Shown here: positions 34,724-43,681 of the stretch, in pieces | Position numbering within the stretch: position 1 is the first letter of the stretch | How the letters are laid out: every line of letters begins with the position of its first letter | From: Rhizobiaceae bacterium | GTDB lineage: Bacteria > Pseudomonadota > Alphaproteobacteria > Rhizobiales > Rhizobiaceae | Assembly: GCA_023953835.1 (NCBI GenBank) | Contig: JAMLJB010000001.1 | Span: forward strand, 3,569,501-3,633,500 | Reading direction: 5' to 3' | Length of the DNA stretch: 64,000 bases | Position numbers and translations under genes: made by a program | The notes under the pieces: generated by a model | Database searches by the model: none | Seen by the model: the letters and a program-made list of their open reading frames with translations, nothing else | What the model was told of the DNA's origin: nothing

Positions 34724-35452
34724 CTAGTGGAAGTCGGGCAGACTCTTGAACGCCTGCTTCAGGGCTGTCGACCAGCCATCGGAAACCACGCGGTAGTAGG
34801 GATCGTCATAGCTGATGCGCCGTCTCAGCCCGACGCGCAGGCTTCCCGACTCGTAGAACAGCAGGTCGAGCGGCAGGCCAACCGACAGGTTGGCCTTGGC
34901 GGTAGAGTCGAAGGATACCAGAAGCAGCTTGGCCGCCTCCTCGAACGACATCTGGCGGTCGTAAGCCCGCACGATGATCGGTCGGCCATATTTCGTCTCG
35001 CCGATCTGAAAAAAGGGCGTGTCGTCCGTGGATTCGATGAAATTGCCTTCCGGGTAGATCATGAACAGGCGCGGTTCCGTGCCCTTGATCTGGCCGCCGA
35101 GAATGAAGGACGCGTTGAAATAGGAATCCGCCCTTTGCCCCGCAGGCACCGAATTCTGGATCACCTCCCGCACCGTATTTCCAACCAACCGCGCCGTCTG
35201 GAACATGGACGGCGTCTCGTAGAGCGTCGGCGCACGGTCAGCTACCGCCTTGGTCCGCTCGTCAAGCAGGCTCACCACCGCCTGCGTGGTCGCCAGGTTT
35301 CCAGCCGACATCAGGACGAGCACGCGCTCGCCCGGCTGTTCCCAGACATGCATCTTGCGATAGGTCGAAACATTGTCGACACCGGCATTGGTGCGGGTGT
35401 CGGACAGAAAGACAAGGCCCGAATCGAGCCTGAGTGCAACGCAGTAGGTCAT
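34724..35452 (-). CDS. Anbu, proteasome-type Ntn-hydrolase peptidase
   Basis: This 242-residue protein belongs to the Anbu (ancestral beta subunit) family, related to HslV and the 20S proteasome. The start MTYCVAL exposes Thr2 as N-terminal nucleophile after Met removal. Asp18 (SDTRTNAG) and Lys33 (YRKMHVW) match the catalytic Asp and Lys, and LMSAGNLATTQAVV is typical. No ATPase partner is adjacent. It is the last gene of an operon with a circularly permuted ATP-grasp protein, an alpha-E protein and a transglutaminase, the usual Anbu neighbourhood. Substrate and assembly cannot be read from sequence. Confidence 0.92.
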   Translation of the reverse strand: MTYCVALRLDSGLVFLSDTRTNAGVDNVSTYRKMHVWEQPGERVLVLMSAGNLATTQAVVSLLDERTKAVADRAPTLYETPSMFQTARLVGNTVREVIQNSVPAGQRADSYFNASFILGGQIKGTEPRLFMIYPEGNFIESTDDTPFFQIGETKYGRPIIVRAYDRQMSFEEAAKLLLVSFDSTAKANLSVGLPLDLLFYESGSLRVGLRRRISYDDPYYRVVSDGWSTALKQAFKSLPDFH

Positions 35453-35483
35453 TGAATCACATCATAGTACTGTTTGTCGGTGA

Positions 35484-36278
35484 TTACTGTTCCACAGTGA
35501 TGCGAACCGCAAGACGTTCGTCTGCAACACCGAGCCTAATTCCGGAAACGGGCATGGCTTCCCGGTAGTCCCGCCCCACCGCGATGCGAACATAGCGCTC
35601 ATCCGTCGAGATGCCGTTCGCGCTGTCGAACGACACCCAGCCCAGGCCGTCGACAAAGGCTTCCGCCCAGGCGTGGCCCGCAACCTGCTCGACGCGATCA
35701 TCCATCATCAGGTAACCACTCACATAGCGCGCGGGGTAGCCCATCGCACGGGCCGCCGCGATAAAGACATGTGCGTGGTCCTGGCAAACCCCGCTGCCCT
35801 GCGCGAGCGCCTGCTCAGCCGTTGTTTCCGGCCCCGTCGCGCCGATCGTGAAGCTCACCTTCAGCGCAATGGCGTGCATCAGCTCATGCAGCCGGTCGAT
35901 GTCGCTGCCTTCGGCGATCGACTTGACCAGCTTGCGAACGCCGGGTCCCGGCACCGTGAGATCCGTTTCGGTCTCGAACAGCCAGCGCGGGGCAAGGCTG
36001 GTGTCGCGCCCGTATATGCCGGATGTGTCGATCGTTTCGACTATGCCTTCGGCCACAACGCTGATCATATGCGGCGAGCCGTGGGCGCTCACCAATTGTG
36101 TCAGGTTTCCGAAATGGTCGAAAAAACGCACTTCCTCCCGAGCCCCTTCGATGACGACCGACCAGGACTTGACGTTCTGGGTCGGTCCGATCTGCGGTGT
36201 CAGGCGCAGCCGCTGCAATGCATAATTGACGGGCGATCCGTAGCTGTACTCGGTGCGGTGCGAGATTTTCAGCAACAT
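35484..36278 (-). CDS. Transglutaminase-like cysteine peptidase family protein
   Basis: This 264-residue transglutaminase-core protein has an N-terminal beta domain (LKISHRTEYSYGSPVNYALQ), usual for bacterial homologues. The catalytic triad is complete: Cys165 in GSGVCQDHAHVF, His202 in GHAWAEAF and Asp218 in WVSFDSANG. Most bacterial members are thought to be peptidases rather than cross-linkers. I use the ATG at 36278, six bases after GGAG, rather than the TTG at 36290. It lies 14 bases after the alpha-E gene and 31 bases before Anbu. Confidence 0.92.
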   Translation of the reverse strand: MLLKISHRTEYSYGSPVNYALQRLRLTPQIGPTQNVKSWSVVIEGAREEVRFFDHFGNLTQLVSAHGSPHMISVVAEGIVETIDTSGIYGRDTSLAPRWLFETETDLTVPGPGVRKLVKSIAEGSDIDRLHELMHAIALKVSFTIGATGPETTAEQALAQGSGVCQDHAHVFIAAARAMGYPARYVSGYLMMDDRVEQVAGHAWAEAFVDGLGWVSFDSANGISTDERYVRIAVGRDYREAMPVSGIRLGVADERLAVRITVEQ

Positions 36279-36292
36279 TGCTCCGGTCAACC

Positions 36293-37234
36293 CTAATAAA
36301 AGCGATAATCTTCCGCGACCTCGTGGCCGAGCTTGTTGTTGTCGCGGATGAAATCGCCGAGAAACTCGTGAAGCCCGGCGTCGAAAATGTCCTTGATGGA
36401 CCCGACCCTGAGCCGCACCAGCGTCCGGGCGGCGGTCTCATGACAGGCGTGGCGCTCGCCATAATCGCGGGCGAGAAAGCCCAGATGCTCGTCGATCATG
36501 CGATAGCAGAAGGCGAGCGAGCGTGGCATGCGCCCATTGATGATGAGATAGTCGGCGATGTTGGTCGGCCGGTAATCCGCCTCATAGACCCAGCGATAGG
36601 ACCTGTGCGCGGAAACCGAACGAAGGATCGATTCCCATTGCGAATTGTCGAGGGTGGAGCCGACCCACGAAATCGACGGCAGCAGCACGTAATATTTCAC
36701 GTCAAGTATGCGCGCGGTGTTGTCGGCCCGTTCGACATAGGTGCCGACCTGCGCGAAATCGAAAATCTCGTTGCGCAGCATGGTTCCGTAGAAGCTGCCG
36801 CGTATCAACGCCGCCTCGCGCTTCACCGTGTCCAGCACGCGCGGCAGGTCGCGCTCGTCCACCTTGCGGGCGAGAAGCTTCTTCAGCACCATCCAGCCAT
36901 CGTTGATGGCTTCCCATGTCTCGCGCGTCAGCGCCGTGCGAACCATGCGCGCATTGTTGCGGCCCGCCTCGATGGACGACATGACGCTCGACGGGTTGTC
37001 GCGATCGCGCAGCAGATAATCCGCGATGGTCGTGGCGTTGAATTCGCTGTGCTTGCTGCGAAAGCCATCTTCAACACCGGCGCTCACGACGACGGACGTC
37101 CATTCGTCGGCTGCATTCGTGGTGCGAGTCAACGCCATGCGCAGCCCTGCATCGAGCAACCGCGCCATGTTTTCGGCCCGCTCGATGTAGCGGCTCATCC
37201 AGTAGATGCCGTTCGCTGTGCGTCCGAGCAGCAT
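36293..37234 (-). CDS. Alpha-E domain protein (DUF403)
   Basis: This 313-residue, all-helical alpha-E protein begins with the family signature LGRTANGIYWMSRYIERAENMARLLD. The domain almost always occurs beside circularly permuted ATP-grasp ligases and transglutaminases, and its own biochemical role is unknown. Conserved Arg and Glu residues in YVERADNTARILD echo the N-terminal motif, which suggests an internal duplication of helical pairs. The gene follows the ATP-grasp gene by 27 bases. Confidence 0.92.
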   Translation of the reverse strand: MLLGRTANGIYWMSRYIERAENMARLLDAGLRMALTRTTNAADEWTSVVVSAGVEDGFRSKHSEFNATTIADYLLRDRDNPSSVMSSIEAGRNNARMVRTALTRETWEAINDGWMVLKKLLARKVDERDLPRVLDTVKREAALIRGSFYGTMLRNEIFDFAQVGTYVERADNTARILDVKYYVLLPSISWVGSTLDNSQWESILRSVSAHRSYRWVYEADYRPTNIADYLIINGRMPRSLAFCYRMIDEHLGFLARDYGERHACHETAARTLVRLRVGSIKDIFDAGLHEFLGDFIRDNNKLGHEVAEDYRFY

Positions 37235-37261
37235 CAGGCGAAGCCCCGCACTTTCAAGATA

Positions 37262-38674
37262 TCAATCATCAAGCACCCACGTATCTTTCGTGCCGCCGCC
37301 TTGGGAGGAATTGACAACGAGCGAGCCTTCTTTCAGCGCAACCCGCGTCAGGCCGCCCGGCACGATCTGGATTCGATCCGACACCAACACGAAAGGCCTC
37401 AAATCGACATGGCGCGGCGCAAGCCCCTTTTCCGTCAGAATGGGGCATGTGGAAAGCGAGAGCGTCGGCTGGGCGATGTAATTGTGCGGCTTTGCCTTGA
37501 GCTTCGACGCGAAGGCCTCGCGCTCCTTCTTCGAAGCTGCGGGCCCCACCAGCATCCCATAGCCGCCCGAGCCGTGCACCTCCTTCACGACCAGATCGCC
37601 AAGATGCTCCAGCACATATTTGAGGCTGTCCTCCTCGGAGCAGCGCCAGGTCGGGATGTTGCCGAGTATGGCCTTGCGGCCCGTATAGAATTCGACGATC
37701 TCCGGCATGTAGGAATAGATCGCCTTGTCGTCGGCAATTCCGGTTCCCGGCGCATTGGCGATGGTGATGTTGCCGGCGCGGTAGACATCCATGATTCCGG
37801 GAACGCCGAGCGCGGAATCCGGACGGAATGTCAGCGGGTCCAGATAAGCATCGTCCACCCGGCGATAGAGCACGTCGATCTGCTTGTAGCCTTCCGTGGT
37901 GCGCATCGCCACATGGCCGTCGACCACGCGCAGGTCCGATCCCTCGACCAGTTCGACGCCCATCTGGTCGGCAAGGAAGGCATGCTCGAAATAGGCCGAG
38001 TTGTAGCTGCCCGGCGTCAGCACGGCGATTGTCGGCTTTTCGGGCGCGCCGCGCGGCCTGACCGCGGCGAGCGAACGCCGGAGCAGTTGCGGATAATCCT
38101 CGACGGGCCGCACCTTCACCTGCTGGAACAGCTCGGGAAAGAGCTGCATCATCGTTTCCCGGTTCTCCAGCATGTAGGAAACGCCGGATGGCGTGCGGGC
38201 ATTGTCCTCCAGCACGAAGAACTCCCCCTCTCCGGTCCGCACGATATCGACGCCGATAATGTGCGTATAAACCCCGGCTGGCGGCTTCACCCCCACCATT
38301 TCGGGCAGGTAAGCTTCATTGCCCGCGATCAGCGCGCGCGGTACGCGGCCGGATTTCACGATCTCCTGCCGATGGTAGATGTCGTCCAGAAAGGCGTTCA
38401 GCGCCTGCACGCGCTGCTCGATGCCCTGCGTGAGCCGCCGCCACTCGGAGCCGGACAATATGCGCGGAACGATGTCGAACGGGATCAGCCGCTCGGCTGC
38501 CTCCTCCTGTCCGTAGACTGCAAATGTGATGCCGGTCTTGCGAAAAACGCTCTCGGCATCCGCCATCTTTTCAGTCAGCCGGGCGGGGTCTTGCTGCTGA
38601 AACCACCGATCATATCCGACATATGCATTGCGAACCCCGGAACTCCCCGAGAGCATTTCGTCGAATGCAACCAC
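37262..38674 (-). CDS. Circularly permuted type 2 ATP-grasp protein (DUF404/DUF407)
   Basis: This 470-residue protein is recognised by YFVLED-like (GEFFVLEDNARTPSGVSYML), YRRVDDAYLDPL, ANAPGTGIADDKAIYSYMPE and VVKEVHGSGGYGMLVGP. ATP-grasp enzymes of this type are predicted to form peptide or amide bonds on a small metabolite or peptide. It is the first gene of a four-gene operon with alpha-E, transglutaminase and Anbu. That arrangement suggests synthesis of a peptide product by one enzyme and trimming or degradation by the others; this is an established comparative-genomic prediction, not a demonstrated pathway here. Confidence 0.92.
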   Translation of the reverse strand: MVAFDEMLSGSSGVRNAYVGYDRWFQQQDPARLTEKMADAESVFRKTGITFAVYGQEEAAERLIPFDIVPRILSGSEWRRLTQGIEQRVQALNAFLDDIYHRQEIVKSGRVPRALIAGNEAYLPEMVGVKPPAGVYTHIIGVDIVRTGEGEFFVLEDNARTPSGVSYMLENRETMMQLFPELFQQVKVRPVEDYPQLLRRSLAAVRPRGAPEKPTIAVLTPGSYNSAYFEHAFLADQMGVELVEGSDLRVVDGHVAMRTTEGYKQIDVLYRRVDDAYLDPLTFRPDSALGVPGIMDVYRAGNITIANAPGTGIADDKAIYSYMPEIVEFYTGRKAILGNIPTWRCSEEDSLKYVLEHLGDLVVKEVHGSGGYGMLVGPAASKKEREAFASKLKAKPHNYIAQPTLSLSTCPILTEKGLAPRHVDLRPFVLVSDRIQIVPGGLTRVALKEGSLVVNSSQGGGTKDTWVLDD

Positions 38675-38832
38675 TAAGCATCTCCCCTGATGACGGACAT
38701 ATCAATTGGCCGCAAAACTATTTGCAAGCGCAAAAAAGCGGCAGCGCGCACTTAGCCGGCGATTTGCCTACCCGCGCGGCAGGGAGTTCGAGATTTGGGC
38801 GCACCGCGCCTGTTCCCTGTGCAATATCGCGG

Positions 38833-39069
38833 TCAGAACGCCCGGAACGTCACCGTGGTGAAAGTATCGACAATGCCGTCGATGACCTGAATCCGTTCAT
38901 TGACGAAATGGCCGATGTCCACGCCGTCGTCGACATAGAATTTTGCAAGCAGGTCGTACTGGCCCGCGGTCGAGTAGATTTCCGACGCGATTTCCGCTTC
39001 GGCGAGTTCGCTCGCCACGTCGTAGGCCCTGCCGAGGGCGCATTTGAACTGAACGAAAAAGGTCTTCAT
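38833..39069 (-). CDS. Stand-alone Lrp/AsnC ligand-binding (RAM) domain protein
   Basis: This 78-residue protein consists only of the RAM effector-binding domain of Lrp/AsnC regulators, with no DNA-binding domain (MKTFFVQFKCALGRAYDVA, STAGQYDLLAKFYVDD, GIVDTFTTVTFRAF). Such proteins form the usual ring or dimer and may bind amino acids. I start at the ATG at 39069; a longer upstream frame lacks any family match. It lies downstream of tgt by 58 bases on the same strand. Confidence 0.85.
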   Translation of the reverse strand: MKTFFVQFKCALGRAYDVASELAEAEIASEIYSTAGQYDLLAKFYVDDGVDIGHFVNERIQVIDGIVDTFTTVTFRAF

Positions 39070-39127
39070 CGCGTCCCTGCCGTTTTCTGGTCTTTTCGCA
39101 CCGCGCCGAGAGCGACGCAAGCCGGCT

Positions 39128-40258
39128 CTATAGCGGCGGCAGGTCGCCGCGATCCCATTGCGCGGAAATTTCCGCCGCCCGTTCGACAAACGTGCCCCGT
39201 TCGATGGCCGAGCGGATCTCATGCATGAGACCCTGATAATAGGACAGATTGTTCCAGGTCAGCAGCATCGCGCCCAGCGCCTCGCCGGATTTTACGAGGT
39301 GGTGCAAATAGGCTCGGCTGTATTCGCGCGCTGCCGGACAGTCGCTCTCCTCATCGAGCGGTCGGGGATCGTCAGCATGACGGGCATTGCGCAAATTAAC
39401 CTTGCCCCGTCGTGTGAACGCGAGGCCGTGGCGACCGGCGCGGGTCGGCATCACGCAATCGAACATGTCGATGCCCCGCGCAACGGATTTCACAATGTCG
39501 TCCGGCGTGCCGACGCCCATCAGGTAGCGCGGCCTGTCGGCGGGCAGAGCCGGACACGTCGCTTCCAGCATTTCCAGCATCACCGCCTGCGGCTCGCCCA
39601 CGGCAAGCCCGCCAACGGCATAACCTTTCAGGCCGAGGGACGACAAGGCCTGCGCCGAACGCAGCCTGAGAGCGGCGATGTCGCCGCCCTGCACGATGCC
39701 GAACATCGCCTTGCCGCGCTGGTCGCCAAAGGCCGCCTTGCACCGCTCCGCCCAGCGCAACGAAAGCTCCATCGCCCGCTCGATCTCATCCGGCTTCGCG
39801 GGAAGCGCGACACATTCATCAAGCTGCATCTGGATGTCCGAATCGAGCAGCCCCTGTATCTCGATGGACCGTTCCGGCGACATCTCATATGGCGCGCCGT
39901 CGATATGCGACCGAAACGTGACGCCGTGCTCCGTGAGCTTGCGAAGTTGCGACAGCGACATGACCTGAAAGCCGCCGGAGTCCGTCAATATCGGATGCGG
40001 CCAGCGGGCAAATTCGTGCAGCCCGCCCAATCTTGCGACACGCTCCGCACCCGGCCGCAGCATCAGATGATAGGTGTTGCCGAGAATGATGTCGGAGCCA
40101 AGGTCGCGCACCTGATCCATATACATGGCCTTCACGGTGCCGCCGGTCCCGACCGGCATGAAGGCTGGCGTGCGGACCACGCCGCGCGGCATGAAAATTT
40201 CGCCGCGCCGCGCGCTGCCGTCCGTCGCAAGCAAGCGAAATGAGAAATCAGCGCTCAT
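39128..40258 (-). CDS. tgt: tRNA-guanine transglycosylase (zinc site mostly lost)
   Basis: This 376-residue enzyme exchanges guanine 34 for preQ1 in tRNAs with GUN anticodons. Catalytic residues are present: Asp93 in LTDSGGFQVMSLSQ and Asp267 in GIDMFDCVMPTR. The zinc site is not. Against Zymomonas TGT (C318, C320, C323, H349), the equivalent positions are Ser305, Cys307, Ala310 and Asn336. Only one ligand remains. The start at 40258 overlaps the end of queA by 11 bases; a longer upstream frame is inside queA. The usual queA-tgt order is kept. Confidence 0.95.
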   Translation of the reverse strand: MSADFSFRLLATDGSARRGEIFMPRGVVRTPAFMPVGTGGTVKAMYMDQVRDLGSDIILGNTYHLMLRPGAERVARLGGLHEFARWPHPILTDSGGFQVMSLSQLRKLTEHGVTFRSHIDGAPYEMSPERSIEIQGLLDSDIQMQLDECVALPAKPDEIERAMELSLRWAERCKAAFGDQRGKAMFGIVQGGDIAALRLRSAQALSSLGLKGYAVGGLAVGEPQAVMLEMLEATCPALPADRPRYLMGVGTPDDIVKSVARGIDMFDCVMPTRAGRHGLAFTRRGKVNLRNARHADDPRPLDEESDCPAAREYSRAYLHHLVKSGEALGAMLLTWNNLSYYQGLMHEIRSAIERGTFVERAAEISAQWDRGDLPPL

Positions 40259-41330
40259 CGCGTTCCCTGAAAAGCAGGCTGCCGTCTCCATAGGAATAGA
40301 ACCGGTAGCCGTCCGCAATCGCATGCGCGTAAACCTCGCGCATCCGCTCCAGCCCGCAGAACGCACTCACCAGCATGACCAGTGTCGAGCGCGGAAGGTG
40401 GAAATTGGTGACGAGCGCGTCAACGGCCCTGAAACGATAGCCGGGCGTGATGAAAATATCGGTCGCGCCCGACCATTCGGCCAACGTTCCATCGTCGCGC
40501 GCGGCACTTTCCAGCAATCGAAGCGAAGTGGTGCCGACCGCCACGATGCGCCGTTTCGCCGCGCGCGCCTCGTTCAGCCGCCCGGCCACATGCGCGGACA
40601 CCCTGCCCGTCTCGGCATGCATCCGGTGGTCATCCGTGTCGTCCGCCTTGACCGGCAGGAACGTTCCTGCCCCGACATGCAGCGTCACGAAGCAGCGCTC
40701 GATGCCCCGCGCATCGAGCTGCGCGAAAAGCTCGGGCGTGAAATGCAGGCCCGCCGTCGGCGCCGCCACGGCTCCCTCCTCTTGCGCATAGATCGTCTGG
40801 TAGTCGCTCCTGTCGCGGTCGTCGTCGGGTCGCCGTGCCGCGATATAGGGAGGTAAGGGTATATGCCCGACCGCGTGCAGCGCTTCGTCCAGCGCCGCTC
40901 CCGACAGGTCGAAGTGGAGGAGCACCTCGCCACTCTCGCGCTTTTCCGCGACGGTGGCGTTCAGCGTGCCCAGATAGCAAACACTGCCGTCATGCCCGAA
41001 CTGGATGCGGTCGCCGACCACAAGCCGCTTTGCGGGCCGCGCAAAGGCCAGCCAGCTGTCGGGCGACATTCTCATGTGCAGTGTCGCGTCGACATGGGCG
41101 GTCGCGTCGCCGCGATGCCTCACGCCCTTCAACTGGGCCGGCAGCACCTTCGTGTCATTGAACACCAGCACATCGCCCGGCTCCAGCAGGTCCGGCAGGT
41201 CGCGAAAAACCGCGTCGACCGGCGCTTCGCCTGGCCTCGACACCAGCAGGCGCGCGGAATCGCGCGGCTGTGCGGGACGGAGCGCTATCCGGTCCTCGGG
41301 AAGGTCGAAATCGAACAGGTCGACCCGCAT
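40248..41330 (-). CDS. queA: S-adenosylmethionine:tRNA ribosyltransferase-isomerase
   Basis: This 360-residue enzyme makes epoxyqueuosine in tRNA from preQ1 and the ribosyl part of SAM. Family runs are MRVDLFDFDLPEDRIALRPA, VFNDTKVLPAQL, GAVAAPTAGLHFTPEL, LHVGAGTFLPVKADD and TTSLRLLESAA. The start overlaps the stop of the upstream transporter gene (TGATG), and its end overlaps tgt, so all three are coupled. Confidence 0.97.
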   Translation of the reverse strand: MRVDLFDFDLPEDRIALRPAQPRDSARLLVSRPGEAPVDAVFRDLPDLLEPGDVLVFNDTKVLPAQLKGVRHRGDATAHVDATLHMRMSPDSWLAFARPAKRLVVGDRIQFGHDGSVCYLGTLNATVAEKRESGEVLLHFDLSGAALDEALHAVGHIPLPPYIAARRPDDDRDRSDYQTIYAQEEGAVAAPTAGLHFTPELFAQLDARGIERCFVTLHVGAGTFLPVKADDTDDHRMHAETGRVSAHVAGRLNEARAAKRRIVAVGTTSLRLLESAARDDGTLAEWSGATDIFITPGYRFRAVDALVTNFHLPRSTLVMLVSAFCGLERMREVYAHAIADGYRFYSYGDGSLLFRERDER

Positions 41331-41782
41331 CAGCCGAAGCGGATCAGCAACGCCCCGACGAGAAGCAGGACGGCGCCGGCGATCCGGCCCATTGTAATTT
41401 CGCGCACGGCAAGGCCGAACGCGCCGAAACGGTCGACCAGCAAACCCGCGACAAGCTGCCCCGTGACGAGGAACGCCATGAGCGAAGCCGCGCCCAGCCT
41501 GGGCGCGAGCAGGATGTTGCAGGTGACGAAGGACGCGCCGAGGAACCCGCCGGCCAGGAACATCCAGAGCGCGGGCGCTTTCCAGTTAAGCGGCGGCGCA
41601 TTGTCGGTCGCCACCAGAACGGCGGTGATTAGTCCGAGCACCACCGCCCCGACGAAGAAGGAAATGCCGGCGGCAGCCACCGGCATTCCGAGATTGCGCG
41701 AAAGCTCCGCGTTGACGGGAGCCTGAATGGCCAGGAACCCGCCGACCACAATGCCCAGCAACGGCCAGAATACCCCCCACAT
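41330..41782 (-). CDS. DMT family transporter (DUF606/YdcZ type)
   Basis: This 150-residue membrane protein has about five hydrophobic segments (MWGVFWPLLGIVVGGFLAIQ, AGISFFVGAVVLGLIT, LVTGQLVAGLLVDRFG). It matches the DUF606/YdcZ half-length branch of the drug/metabolite transporter superfamily. The substrate is unknown. The start at 41782 is preferred because upstream frame overlaps the cyclophilin gene. It lies between the cyclophilin and queA genes in one run. Confidence 0.85.
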   Translation of the reverse strand: MWGVFWPLLGIVVGGFLAIQAPVNAELSRNLGMPVAAAGISFFVGAVVLGLITAVLVATDNAPPLNWKAPALWMFLAGGFLGASFVTCNILLAPRLGAASLMAFLVTGQLVAGLLVDRFGAFGLAVREITMGRIAGAVLLLVGALLIRFG

Positions 41783-41789
41783 GGCGGGC

Positions 41790-42317
41790 TCAGGCGTCCG
41801 CGGCCACTTTGACCGAAACGATGCTGTCCGGGTCCTTGACCGGCTCGCCGCGCTTGATCTGATCGACATTTTCCATGCCGGAGACCACCTGTCCCCAGAC
41901 CGTATACTGGCGGTTCAGGAAGCCAGCATCGTCGAAGCAGATGAAGAACTGCGAATTGGCCGAGTTTGGATTCTGCGCCCGCGCCATCGAGCAGGTGCCG
42001 CGACCGTGGTTCATGTTGGAGAACTCGGCCTTGAGGTCCGGCTTGTCCGAACCGCCCATGCCCGCGCGCGACGGGTTGAAGGACGGCGACCCCTTCTTGC
42101 CGAACTGGACGTCGCCCGTCTGCGCCATGAAGCCGTCGATCACGCGGTGGAACACCACGCCGTCATATGCGCCCTCGCGGGCAAGCTCCTTGATCCGCGC
42201 GACATGGCCGGGCGCCAGGTCGGGGAAAAGCTCGATCACGACATCGCCCTTCGTCGTCTCCATCAGGAGGACGTTTTCGGGATCGCGCCCTTCGAGTGGA
42301 TTAGCCTTATCGCTCAT
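41790..42317 (-). CDS. Cytoplasmic peptidyl-prolyl cis-trans isomerase (cyclophilin)
   Basis: This single cyclophilin domain of 175 residues has no signal peptide, so it should be cytoplasmic. Active-site context is seen in GVVFHRVIDGFMAQTGDVQFG, NMNHGRGTCSMARAQNPNS and NSQFFICFDDAGFLNRQYTV. It overlaps the upstream periplasmic paralogue by four bases (ATGA). The two paralogues share most of their core, consistent with a tandem duplication that changed location. Confidence 0.95.
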   Translation of the reverse strand: MSDKANPLEGRDPENVLLMETTKGDVVIELFPDLAPGHVARIKELAREGAYDGVVFHRVIDGFMAQTGDVQFGKKGSPSFNPSRAGMGGSDKPDLKAEFSNMNHGRGTCSMARAQNPNSANSQFFICFDDAGFLNRQYTVWGQVVSGMENVDQIKRGEPVKDPDSIVSVKVAADA

Positions 42318-42901
42318 TTGTCTGCTCCAATCCGTGCTTTGATGATGATGTCGGGGTTGTCGCTCACCACCCCGTCGGCGGCGTCCGCGCCGCGCTTGAT
42401 CTTGTCGACGATCTCCATGCCGCTCTCGACCTGGCCGACGATGGTATATTGGCCGTCGAGCGGTGGCGCCGCCGAAAACATGATGAAGAACTGTGAGTTG
42501 GCCGAATCCGGGTTCTGCGCTCGCGCCATTCCAACCGTGCCGCGCACGAAATGCTCCGCTTTCGTGAACTCGGCGGGAAGGTCCGGCATATCGGAACCGC
42601 CCGTACCGACATTTTCAGGACTGTACCCGTCCTTCGTGTCGCCATAGCGGACATCGCCGGTCTGCGCCATGAAACCGTCGATCACACGGTGGAAAACGAC
42701 ATTGTCATATGCGCCTTCGCGCACCAGTTCCTTGACCTGCGCCACATTTTTCGGCGCGAGGTCGGGGCGCAGCGCGATGGTGACATCGCCGTCCTTCAGG
42801 GTCAGTACCAGCGTATCCTCCGGCGAGGCAGCCTGTGCGGCCGCGCCGAGCAAGAGCCCAGCTGCAAGCAGGGACGCGCCTGCCAGTCGTTTCAACGGCA
42901 T
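42314..42901 (-). CDS. Periplasmic peptidyl-prolyl cis-trans isomerase (cyclophilin)
   Basis: This cyclophilin of 195 residues starts with a signal peptide (MPLKRLAGASLLAAGLLLGAAAQAAS), so it acts in the periplasm. The core repeats the pattern of the neighbouring gene (NVVFHRVIDGFMAQTGDVRYG, VRGTVGMARAQNPDS, NSQFFIMFS). It lies between coaD and the cytoplasmic paralogue, whose start overlaps its stop. Confidence 0.95.
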   Translation of the reverse strand: MPLKRLAGASLLAAGLLLGAAAQAASPEDTLVLTLKDGDVTIALRPDLAPKNVAQVKELVREGAYDNVVFHRVIDGFMAQTGDVRYGDTKDGYSPENVGTGGSDMPDLPAEFTKAEHFVRGTVGMARAQNPDSANSQFFIMFSAAPPLDGQYTIVGQVESGMEIVDKIKRGADAADGVVSDNPDIIIKARIGADK

Positions 42902-42920
42902 GAAAAAAGCTCCGATCTGT

Positions 42921-43430
42921 CTATTTCTTCCTGGATGGAAATTTCGCCTTCAGCGCCTTGGCCACATTGGCCGGCACGAAAGGCCTTACATCCCCGCTCA
43001 TGGCCGCAATCTGGCGGACCAATGTGGCGGTAATCATGCGAACCGGGGGGCTCGCCGGCAAAAACACTGTTTGAAGCCCGCCCGCCATCGCGCGGTTCAT
43101 GCCCGCCATGCCCATCTCATAGTCGAGATCGGTGCCGTCGCGCAGGCCCCGGATCAGAAGCGTGGCGCCGATGCCGCGCGCGGCATCCACCAGCAGCCCG
43201 TCGAAGGACATGACCTTGATGCGGCTTGCGTTGTCACCCAGCGCCTTGGCCGCCGCGTCCTCGATCAGTCCCACGCGCTCCTCGAAGGAGAAGATCGGCG
43301 TCTTGCCCGGATGCACGCCGATGGCGGCGTAAACCGTATCGGCAAGCGCCAGCGCGCCCTTCAGGACATCGACATGCCCGTTGGTCATGGGATCGAACGA
43401 TCCGGCGTAGATTGCGACGCGATCCGTCAT
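42921..43430 (-). CDS. coaD: Phosphopantetheine adenylyltransferase
   Basis: This 169-residue nucleotidyltransferase makes dephospho-CoA from 4'-phosphopantetheine and ATP. The TxGH-type motif appears as YAGSFDPMTNGHVDVL. LLIRGLRDGTDLDYEMGMAGMN and the C-terminal SSSxVR-equivalent TATLVRQIAAMSGD are present. The start is 19 bases or so upstream of the cyclophilin pair. coaD linked to cyclophilins and gyrA is a common rhizobial order. Confidence 0.96.
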   Translation of the reverse strand: MTDRVAIYAGSFDPMTNGHVDVLKGALALADTVYAAIGVHPGKTPIFSFEERVGLIEDAAAKALGDNASRIKVMSFDGLLVDAARGIGATLLIRGLRDGTDLDYEMGMAGMNRAMAGGLQTVFLPASPPVRMITATLVRQIAAMSGDVRPFVPANVAKALKAKFPSRKK

Positions 43431-43681
43431 CTTTTGAAGTATGCCCGTTGTGCGTCGCCTGCTTTAGACGGTTTCCACCCTATGCGAAAGCACCGTCCAC
43501 TGCGCTGATTGAATCCGTTTACCATTTTGCTTGGAGCTTCCTTAATGGCTTCAGGTGCAATGTGCACGCGGGGACAAGGATTCGAACATTTGCCACTCAG
43601 GAGCGCGCAGCCTCGCTGCCGCGCAACAGGGCAATGCAACCTTTTTTCGGGCTCCCCGTTGGGAGGGTGGAGAACAAAGTC

